Shown: piece by piece, positions 1-6,420 of the stretch
How the letters are laid out: every line of letters starts with the position of its first letter
Position numbering within the stretch: the first letter of the stretch is position 1
Origin: Salpingoeca rosetta
Taxonomy: Eukaryota; Opisthokonta; Choanoflagellata; Craspedida; Salpingoecidae
DNA: 12,500 nucleotides
Direction: 5' to 3'
Assembly (NCBI RefSeq): GCF_000188695.1
Contig: NW_004754900.1
Span: 452,574-465,073, forward strand
Program-made: the position numbers and the translations under genes
The notes under the pieces: generated by a model
Database searches by the model: none
What the model was told of the DNA's origin: nothing
Seen by the model: the letters and a program-made list of their open reading frames with translations, nothing else

Positions 1-10
1 TGATCAAGAA

Positions 11-57
11 CAACCACCACCACCACCACCATCATCGCCACCACCGCCACCACCACG
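11..57. repeat. Imperfect (CCA)n trinucleotide tract
   Basis: Interrupted CCA/CCG/CAT triplets lie in what should be intron 6 of the minus-strand ABC1/ADCK gene, just downstream of its donor at 69. On the sense strand it reads GGT-rich. I see no coding continuation here. Confidence 0.7.
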
Positions 58-69
58 ACAGCGGCTGAC

Positions 70-477
70 CTGTGAAGTACATGGGGAGGTCAAACGCCTT
101 TTCAAAGCACCAGACGAGCACGCGGTAGCACAGCAGATCCCACGGCATCTGCCAACACATGCACGCATGCATGCATGTGTCAGCGGTGAAGCGAGGCAGG
201 TTGCGTGGTGCTTGCTTGCGCATGATACTGCGTACACGCTTGCGGAGCATGCCTCACGCACGCACGCACACATGAACACACACACACACACACACACATA
301 CAACGCCAGTGTGTATGCAAATGGTGTCGATCAAACCTGGTATCGGATGTTTGGTTTCTGCACCTTGACGGCAACCTGCAGGCAACAAGGCAAACAATAA
401 CACGTGCGTGTGTGTGAGGGGGCGAATGGCACATAAACACGCACTGTCCCTCCTCGCACATACACACACAGACACAG

Positions 478-540
<63 letters not shown>

Positions 541-1091
541 CACACACGCACGCACGCACACACACACACACACGCACGCACCGCGGTGCCGTCCTTGAGC
601 TTTGCTTTGTGGATTTGGGCGATGGACGCGGATGCAATTGCCTCTTTGTCGAATTCGGCGAAAATCTCCTCTGGCTCCTTCCCAAAGTCCTCTCGCATCA
701 CTGCGCACACTTCCTCGTAGGACACCGTTGGCGCCTTGTCCTGTCCTCGTGTCCACGTGTTCATGTAAGCACGTGAGCGTGCATGAGTGTGCACGAGTGT
801 GTATGTAGATGCGCACAGCATCTTCTTACCTCAGCTGTGTGTATGTGACATTGCACACCTCCTATATGCAAACACACAAGCACACGCACGCACATACACA
901 CACACGCACATACACACGCGGCTGACCTGCAAGTTCGCGAAGAGTTCTGCGTATTCTGGAGGAAGGACGTGGTTCTGCATGCTGATGCTCTGGCCGAGCT
1001 TGATGTACAGCCCGGCGTTCTTGCAGCAGATGTTGTACCTTTGAGGGTTGTGGTATAGTACAGACGGTGAGCGTGAAATAGAGAAAGGGAG

Positions 1092-1170
<79 letters not shown>

Positions 1171-1680
1171 GTGTGTATGTGTGTATGTGACTCAAAGGTG
1201 CACACACAACTAATCCCGCCCCCCCCCCCACACACCATCTGCGAGCGACCCTGGCGTGAATGTCGCTGATCATATCTGGGTGGCGGTCCAGGACGACCTT
1301 GTAGTCCCATACGGTTTGCACCGCCGCAACGGCCTGAGAAGAAACGATGTGGCGGGGAATTGGCACGCATGTGGGCGCAGGCCACAAACTGACAGTAGAG
1401 ACCTTACGCACCTCACGCGCTGCAGCCTGCTTTACCTCCCAACAGCGCGCACACACACACACACATCACGCACACACACGCACGCACGCACGCACACACA
1501 CACACACACACACACACCACGTGTGTTGCTGTTCACACGAATGAAGACAAGCATGCGGCGCACCGTGCGCATGCTCCTGTTGAAGCACTCGTAGCGGAAG
1601 TGCGTGTCATATTGGTGGGCTGCGACCGCGCCGACGGCAAGCACGGCACCGGCCCGCCGCCACAACGTACTGCGGCTCAT
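70..1680 (-). CDS. ABC1/ADCK (UbiB-family) atypical kinase-like protein, 5' part, six exons, continues past left edge
   Basis: ABC1/ADCK proteins are kinase-like ATP-binding proteins of mitochondria and plastids, linked to coenzyme Q and lipid homeostasis. Exons on the minus strand: 1680-1537, 1333-1236, 1038-927, 740-582, 375-337 and 148-70. All boundaries are GT-AG and the phases join cleanly, giving 210 visible residues. The family hallmark KxGQ is at K94-Q97. The alanine-rich loop that replaces the usual glycine-rich loop is around residues 152-160 (ASASIAQ), and the VAVK lysine is K175. The N-terminus is rich in Arg and Ser with a hydrophobic stretch at about 11-22, which suits a mitochondrial presequence. 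The start is the ATG at 1680; the codon just before it is GTG. The last visible exon ends in phase 1 at an AG|GTCAGC donor, so the kinase core lies outside the window. It most resembles the ADCK1/MCP2-like branch; the exact subgroup is uncertain. The end of exon 1 could instead be at 1549 (donor GTCTTC). Confidence 0.85.
276..299. repeat. (CA)n microsatellite in intron 5 of the ABC1/ADCK gene
   Basis: A short perfect CA run lies inside the intron 149-336. The gene is on the minus strand, so its transcript reads (UG)n. Confidence 0.85.
456..580. repeat. Long (CA)n tract in intron 4 of the ABC1/ADCK gene
   Basis: About 125 bp of CA with a few GA and GC interruptions fills the donor-side half of the intron 376-581. 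The donor itself, GTGCGTGCG at 581, runs directly into the repeat on the sense strand, so the 5' splice site merges with (UG)n. Confidence 0.9.
870..918. repeat. Interrupted (CA)n tract in intron 3 of the ABC1/ADCK gene
   Basis: CA with CG and TA interruptions lies next to the donor at 926 of the minus-strand gene. The sense strand is UG-rich. Confidence 0.8.
1094..1190. repeat. (TG)n tract in intron 2 of the ABC1/ADCK gene
   Basis: About 97 bp of TG on the plus strand with TA and GC interruptions. Unlike the other introns of this gene, the transcript here reads (CA)n. A C-rich run (1218-1229) and a short CA run lie between it and the donor at 1235. Confidence 0.85.
1449..1518. repeat. (CA)n tract in intron 1 of the ABC1/ADCK gene
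   Basis: CA with several GC-containing steps lies close to the proposed donor at 1536. The sense strand is (UG)n. Reading frames across it are open only because the repeat contains no stop codons. Confidence 0.85.
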
Positions 1681-1834
1681 CACGGGTCGTCGACTCTGTG
1701 GTGGTGAGAAGACGGCAGGGTGATGATGGTTGGTGATGATGTGATGACGATTAGGGGTGGCTGTTGCTGTTTGTTGTGTGTTGTGTGTGTTTGAATCCGC
1801 CGCGCAATTTGCGTGAAATCATCGGCGGCGAGAT

Positions 1835-1868
1835 TGCCGAGTCAGCACATGGCTTTGCTGAGTCAGCA
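1835..1868. promoter_or_regulatory. Tandem MARE/ARE-like bZIP sites, 21 bp apart
   Basis: The site at 1856-1868 reads TGCTGAGTCAGCA, a perfect 13-bp palindrome identical to the consensus Maf recognition element of the TPA type. It also fits the antioxidant response core TGACnnnGC. The site at 1835-1847 reads TGCCGAGTCAGCA, one mismatch away. Their start-to-start distance of 21 bp is two helical turns, so bound dimers would lie on the same DNA face. Function is inferred from the match alone. Confidence 0.5.
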
Positions 1869-2031
1869 GTATTTTGTTTGTGTTGTTTGTAACAAGCAAG
1901 CAACAAGAAGGCAAGCGACTCAGTGCGGTGATGAAGCAAGCAAGCAAGAGACGGTGCAGTGGACGGCACTGCTTGCTCAGCTCCATTCATCCCTTCTTCC
2001 TTCCGGTGTTCGCTCGCCCGCACGTGATCTC

Positions 2032-2078
2032 AGCTTCCCTTCCTCTCGTCTTCTTCTCCTTCTCACTCCCTCCTGCCC
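2032..2078 (+). promoter_or_regulatory. Pyrimidine-rich leader/initiator tract before Ro60
   Basis: Almost pure C/T on the plus strand ends about 15 bp before the Ro60 ATG. It could be core promoter or 5' UTR. A 3' splice site tract is less likely, because no AG directly upstream of the ATG fits an intron. Confidence 0.35.
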
Positions 2079-2093
2079 AAACGATCAAGAATC

Positions 2094-4013
2094 ATGGCGA
2101 GCCGTCCTGGGCAGATGCAGAAGCAGCATGCGCACGAGGTGGAGAACAGCGCGGGCGGGTTTGTGTTCAAGGTGAGCGACATGACGCGTGCGCTGCGGTT
2201 CCTCATCCTGGGCTCGGACTCTGGCACGTACTACGCGTCCGCGCGGAAACTGACGCGCGACAACGCGCAGTGCCTGCAGCGGCTGCTGGATGGCGGGCAG
2301 GGCGCGGAGCTGGTGGACCTCGTGCGCACCGTGTCCGTGGAAGGCCGCGCCGCCAAGCAGGACCCGACCCTGTTCGCGCTTGCGCTGTGTGCAAAGCAGG
2401 GCGACACTGCGACGCGCCAGCGCGCGTTCGCCGTGCTGAGCGAGGTGTGCCGCATCCCAACGCACCTGTTCATGTTCCTGGAGTTTTGCCGCCTGTTTGT
2501 GGACGGCAAGGGCTTTGGCCGCGCGCAGCAGCGGGCGGTTGCGGCCTGGTACAACGGCAAGCCCGCGGACAAGCTGGCCCACGCCATGACCAAATACAAG
2601 CAGCGCAACAAGTGGCGCCACGGCGACGTGCTGCGCCTGGCGCACGCCAAGCCCGCGGACGCCGCGCACAACGCCCTGTACGCGTACGCGACCAAAGGCA
2701 AGGATGCCCTCGCGCAGGCGGCGCTATGGACGGAGGACGAGACGACGCGCGAGCTGCACGCGTTCCTCACGGCGCTGCACGGCCTCGCTGCCGAGGAGGA
2801 CGTGGGCAACGTGGTCGCCGCCATTGGCGAGCACGCCCTCGTCCGCGAGCACATCCCCACGCGCTTCCTGTCCTGCAAGCGGGTGTGGCTTGCCATGCTG
2901 CCGGGCATGCCGTTCACGGCGCTGGTGCGCAACCTGGCAACCATGTCCCGCATCGGGCTGTTCCCCACGCCGCCGGAGGACGAAGACGGCGAGCCAGAGC
3001 AGGCGGAGAGCAGCGTGCTGCCTTTGCAGAGGCGCCTGGCAGGCCTGCGCGTGTCCCCACGCTACAACGTGCGGCGCAACCCGCGCCGCAAGTGCGCCAA
3101 GCTGGGCAGCGTCGGTGACGATGGGCGCCGGCGCCACGAGTCGATGGACGACGACGAGGACGAGGACGAGGAGGCGCGCACGAAGCGGGAGGAGAAGCAG
3201 AGGAAGGAGGAGGCAAGGCGAAAGCGCAGGGAGGCCGCGGAGGTGCGTGACCGCATCACCGCTGAGGATCAGCAGCGCGCCCTGGACCTGGTGTGCGAGA
3301 AGCTGGGGGACGAGGCTGCTCTGCGTCGCGCGCGCGTGCACCCGTTCAGCGTGCTGCTTGCGCTCTCCACGTATGCGCAGGGGCAGGGCTTCCGCTCGTC
3401 TGCGGGCGAGTGGACCCCACATCCGCGCGTGATTGCGTCACTGGACCGCGCGTTTGACGCCAGCTTCGCCAACGTGGCGCCCACCAACGAGCGGTACCTG
3501 CTGGCGCTGGACGTGTCCGGGTCCATGAGCGTGCCCATCATGAACTCGCCGCTGACCGCACGTGATGCAACCGCGGCGCTTGCCTGCGTGACGCTGCGCA
3601 CGGAGGAGCACGTGGACGTGGTTGCCTTCTGCCACGAGCTGACACGGCTGGACATTCCGCGCACGGCGCCACTGCAGGAGGTGGTGGAGACGATACAGCA
3701 CCGCAGCTTTGGGCGCACCGACTGCGCCCTGCCCATGCTGTACGCCACGCAGCACAAGATGGACGTGGACGTGTTTGTCGTGTACACGGACAGCGAGACG
3801 TGGTACGGTGGCACGCACCCGTGCGACGCCCTCCGACAGTACCGCGCCACGATGAACAAGCCCAACGCCAAGCTGATTGTGGTTGGCATGACGTCCACGG
3901 GTTTCACCATTGCGGATCCGCGCGACCCGAACATGCTGGACGTGGTTGGCTTTGATGCAAACGCCCCGCTCCTCATGGCTGCTTTTGCTCGCGGCGACCT
4001 GGCGGCGCGCTAA
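2094..4013 (+). CDS. RO60: 60 kDa SS-A/Ro ribonucleoprotein homologue (TROVE + VWA)
   Basis: Ro60 is a ring-shaped RNA-binding protein that holds Y RNAs and misfolded small RNAs. The frame is a single uninterrupted exon of 639 residues. The start at 2094 has A at -3 and G at +4 and begins the protein near the family's usual N-terminus. The TROVE HEAT-repeat region spans about 15-290 and resumes at about 393-460 (CEKL and RARVHPF segments). The C-terminal VWA domain (about 465-625) has an intact metal site: DVSGS at 473-477, T542 and D566. Animal Ro60 is about 540 residues. The excess is a charged insertion at about 290-392 with an acidic run (352-360) followed by a Lys/Arg/Glu-rich segment. 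I saw no Y RNA gene nearby. Being intronless is unusual beside its spliced neighbours. Confidence 0.95.
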   Translation: MASRPGQMQKQHAHEVENSAGGFVFKVSDMTRALRFLILGSDSGTYYASARKLTRDNAQCLQRLLDGGQGAELVDLVRTVSVEGRAAKQDPTLFALALCAKQGDTATRQRAFAVLSEVCRIPTHLFMFLEFCRLFVDGKGFGRAQQRAVAAWYNGKPADKLAHAMTKYKQRNKWRHGDVLRLAHAKPADAAHNALYAYATKGKDALAQAALWTEDETTRELHAFLTALHGLAAEEDVGNVVAAIGEHALVREHIPTRFLSCKRVWLAMLPGMPFTALVRNLATMSRIGLFPTPPEDEDGEPEQAESSVLPLQRRLAGLRVSPRYNVRRNPRRKCAKLGSVGDDGRRRHESMDDDEDEDEEARTKREEKQRKEEARRKRREAAEVRDRITAEDQQRALDLVCEKLGDEAALRRARVHPFSVLLALSTYAQGQGFRSSAGEWTPHPRVIASLDRAFDASFANVAPTNERYLLALDVSGSMSVPIMNSPLTARDATAALACVTLRTEEHVDVVAFCHELTRLDIPRTAPLQEVVETIQHRSFGRTDCALPMLYATQHKMDVDVFVVYTDSETWYGGTHPCDALRQYRATMNKPNAKLIVVGMTSTGFTIADPRDPNMLDVVGFDANAPLLMAAFARGDLAAR

Positions 4014-4042
4014 GGGGCATGTGCTGGTGTGTTTTGGTGTGT

Positions 4043-4044
<2 letters not shown>

Positions 4045-4104
<60 letters not shown>
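4045..4104. repeat. (GTT)20 microsatellite
   Basis: Twenty perfect GTT units begin 31 bp after the Ro60 stop codon, in the presumed 3' UTR or downstream GU-rich region. Confidence 0.95.
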
Positions 4105-4106
<2 letters not shown>

Positions 4107-4137
4107 GTGTGTGTGAATGTAAATTGCGTGCGTGTGA

Positions 4138-4282
<145 letters not shown>

Positions 4283-4615
4283 GGTTGTGAACATCCATGG
4301 GTGGGCATTGTAATAGCTGAACCGTCCCTCCCCTCCCCCCCCTCTCCTTGTCCCCCTCCTATATCCTTGTGCTTGCACCGTGTTGCTGGCGCTTATGTAT
4401 TTCTGTGACTGGTGTGTCTTGTGCGTTGCCACGTTGCCACTTAAATTTGCATTGTCCAATGTGTGATGATGATGATAACTGTAGCCACACGATGCAATTC
4501 GACTCCAACTTAAAACAGACCCAGCGAGACAAGCAAGAAACATGCAAGAGCATAAACAACAACAATAGTGATGATGACAATCGAGACAAACGATTGAGTT
4601 CTCTGCCCCCTCCCG

Positions 4616-4644
4616 CCACACACACAAACACACACACACACACA
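4616..4644. repeat. (CA)n tract directly after the minus-strand stop codon
   Basis: CA on the plus strand begins about 3 bp beyond the stop codon (4649-4647) of the DUF6940-like gene, so the transcript reads UG repeats immediately after UAG. Confidence 0.85.
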
Positions 4645-4646
4645 AC

Positions 4647-6008
4647 CTATGTGCGGGATCGCAGAAGCCGTGTGTAGGTGTCCTTGAAGTCGCGCGAGAC
4701 ATAGTACTTGGGCCGCTCGTCCACGCGCACATGGAGATAGCTCACACCAAGCCTGTGGTGGTGGCGACAGTGTGGGGCGAGGATGAGCCACGGTGAGTCA
4801 ACCTTTGACTTCCAGTCGCCAAACACGGGATCATCGACAGCCCTCGCTAATATCACACACACACACAGTTGCACACACAAAACCACACACAAGCACACAG
4901 TTACACACATACACACACACGCACAGTTGCACACACACATACACACACATACACACAAGCACACGCACACACACACACACACAAGCACACGCACGCAAGC
5001 ACAAGCGCACACGCACCCTGATGTCGAGAGACAGATGACAGGCTGGCGATGGAGGCGAGCAAGGGCTTGGTCCGCAGCGACACGGAGCACATCAAGCCGC
5101 TGCTGTTGCAAGGCCGACAAGACGTTGCTCGAATCCTGGTCGCCGTCTGCCGCCACAGCGACGCGGTCTTGCAGCCCATAGTATGTGCCAATGTGCGCAT
5201 ACGCGCGAGTATCCACCCCTTGCAGCGGAACAGGCACAGTGAGCTCTGCGTCGCCGCCCAGGTTGCTGAAGTGCACCACGCGCGGCTGCGGCTGGCCGTC
5301 CGTGCCGCCAAAGTGTTCGCTGAAGGCGTCCACGTCTGTGCTGATGGCGTCCAGCGCAGGCGCGGGCACGAGCCGCATCCGAAATGTGTCGTCGAGTGTG
5401 TGCAAGGTCATTGGCTCGCACTCCCAGAAGAACCCGGCGCCAGTGCGGCCATTGTCGTCCACCCCGTGCTGCAGCACATCCACAAACAGCCGTCGCAGGG
5501 CGTCCGATTCCGTCTGACTGGACAACAACCCCAGCACCCGCCTTGCTGTTAACCTCTCCCTGTGGCCCTGCGGGTGTTGCTGTTGGTGCGTGTGCTGCTG
5601 TTGCTGTTTCTGTTGTTTTTGCTGTTTATGTTGCTGTTTATGTTGCTGTTGCTGTTGCTGTTGCTGTTGCACATGCTGCTGCACATGTTGTGCACTTTTC
5701 CTCGTGTCGTCCCCCTCCTTCTTCCCCACATGGAGTTCTTCCTCCTTCTCAACTACACTTGCCACGGTCAAGATGCCATTGCGGTGCTTCTCGATGAGAA
5801 ACCTCGTGTGTTGTGTGCCCTCTTGCCGTGTGGCGCTCCTCGCCAGCTCCCCATCCGCCGCCATCGCCTCCCCCGTCACCCCCGCCATCGCGCCAGTCAT
5901 TGTCTCTGTCATCGTCTCAGAGGTGTCCTTCCACCACACCACACAACAAGTGCCAACGACAACAAACAGCACAGTCAGCACGGCGATGGTGATTGTCGGG
6001 TGCGACAT
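4647..6008 (-). CDS. Membrane-anchored DUF6940-like protein with polyQ linker
   Basis: Two exons on the minus strand, 6008-5017 and 4752-4647, give 365 residues; the intron is 5016-4753. I chose this intron because it restores the continuous motif [25 protein letters not shown] (about 328-348), which I recall as the C-terminal signature of DUF6940 proteins. Other matching segments are GFFWECEP (192-199) and [16 protein letters not shown] (244-259). The function of DUF6940 is unknown, and the assignment is from memory, not a search. The start at 6008 is the first ATG after an in-frame TGA about 50 nt upstream. Residues 6-26 form a hydrophobic segment followed by Lys, consistent with a signal anchor (or signal peptide). 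Residues 108-148 are Gln/His/Lys-rich low complexity. The intron is 264 nt, divisible by three and free of in-frame stops, so retention would give a 453-residue form. Confidence 0.75.
   Translation of the reverse strand: MSHPTITIAVLTVLFVVVGTCCVVWWKDTSETMTETMTGAMAGVTGEAMAADGELARSATRQEGTQHTRFLIEKHRNGILTVASVVEKEEELHVGKKEGDDTRKSAQHVQQHVQQQQQQQQQHKQQHKQQKQQKQQQQHTHQQQHPQGHRERLTARRVLGLLSSQTESDALRRLFVDVLQHGVDDNGRTGAGFFWECEPMTLHTLDDTFRMRLVPAPALDAISTDVDAFSEHFGGTDGQPQPRVVHFSNLGGDAELTVPVPLQGVDTRAYAHIGTYYGLQDRVAVAADGDQDSSNVLSALQQQRLDVLRVAADQALARLHRQPVICLSTSGCVCACACVRVLVCVCVCVCLCVCVCMCVCNCACVCMCVTVCLCVVLCVQLCVCVILARAVDDPVFGDWKSKVDSPWLILAPHCRHHHRLGVSYLHVRVDERPKYYVSRDFKDTYTRLLRSRT
4855..5014. repeat. Interrupted (CA)n tract filling the DUF6940-like gene intron
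   Basis: About 160 bp of CA with GTTG, AAG and CG interruptions occupies the donor side of the intron 4753-5016. The transcript reads (UG)n starting at the donor GTGCGTGTG. Confidence 0.9.
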
Positions 6009-6420
6009 GATGATTATGAGCTCAATCCTGATTTCAGGTACACATTCTGGCGCACGTCAAAGTTGATCGGCGGGAATAGCACCGTAAATCGTCCGCCAAC
6101 ATTCCGCAAAACCCACGTGCATGCGCGTCAGCGAAAACCAACAGAAATCGTCAACGAATGATCGTCAACACAAAAGCCGTGCGCAATCACTGCACACCCA
6201 CCCACAGCAGCAGACAAAAAAATTTGCCAGCCACGCGCGCAACCGCTTGCTCTCACCTTTCTTTCTTGCTTGCTTTCTTGCTCTCTCTCTCTCTTGTGTG
6301 CGCGTGTGTCTCTTGATTCTGCCTTTTTCCCTTTGGTCGCATCCGCGTGCACATCACCCTTCATCCACCTGCCGGTCACCCACCCTCCCTTTTCACCCCT
6401 CCCACGAGACAACCGCCACC
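6009..6420. promoter_or_regulatory. Divergent promoter between the DUF6940-like gene (-) and eEF2 (+)
   Basis: This gap of 412 bp separates two start codons pointing away from each other. It has a direct repeat ATCGTCAAC at 6147-6155 and 6161-6169, and an A/T-rich element near 6215-6225. A long C/T run (about 6248-6295) is followed by more pyrimidine-rich leader up to the eEF2 Kozak sequence. I see no TATA box, and the transcription start sites are not determined. Confidence 0.6.
6248..6295 (+). promoter_or_regulatory. Long pyrimidine tract upstream of eEF2, possible TOP-like start
   Basis: Nearly uninterrupted CTTT/CTCT sequence lies about 130-170 bp before the eEF2 ATG. In animals eEF2 mRNA begins with a 5' terminal oligopyrimidine (TOP) tract that ties its translation to mTOR. 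If transcription starts with a C in this run, the same could apply here. This is inference from position and composition only. Confidence 0.35.

Larger units (their letters stand above)
1681..2093. promoter_or_regulatory. Divergent intergenic promoter between ABC1/ADCK (-) and Ro60 (+)
   Basis: This gap of 413 bp separates two start codons pointing away from each other. It contains GATGAT- and GTTGTG-rich low-complexity DNA at 1715-1795 and an inverted repeat CCGCCG (1798-1803) / CGGCGG (1824-1829). It also holds two bZIP-like sites (1835-1868) and a strong pyrimidine run on the plus strand (about 2032-2078) just before the Ro60 ATG. I see no convincing TATA box. The transcription start sites are not determined. 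Confidence 0.65.

Noticed and set aside
167..1590. Plus-strand frames over the ABC1/ADCK gene
   Set aside because: They are His/Thr repeat readings and reverse complements of exons. The minus-strand exons give continuous family sequence with consistent splice phases.
1874..3118. 414-codon frame overlapping the promoter and start of Ro60
   Set aside because: It is Arg/Ala/Gly-rich out-of-frame translation of GC-rich Ro60 DNA. The Ro60 frame has clear domains and a good start context.
4460..4600. TGATGA runs that could be box C of another snoRNA
   Set aside because: No CTGA box at a suitable distance, no terminal stem, and not in an intron. They look like GAT microsatellite.
4753..4860. Alternative DUF6940-like gene splice using the AG near 4842, keeping the [11 protein letters not shown] segment
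   Set aside because: It would separate STSG from LGVSYLHVR and break the family motif. The acceptor at 4753 (CACCACAG) rebuilds it in frame.
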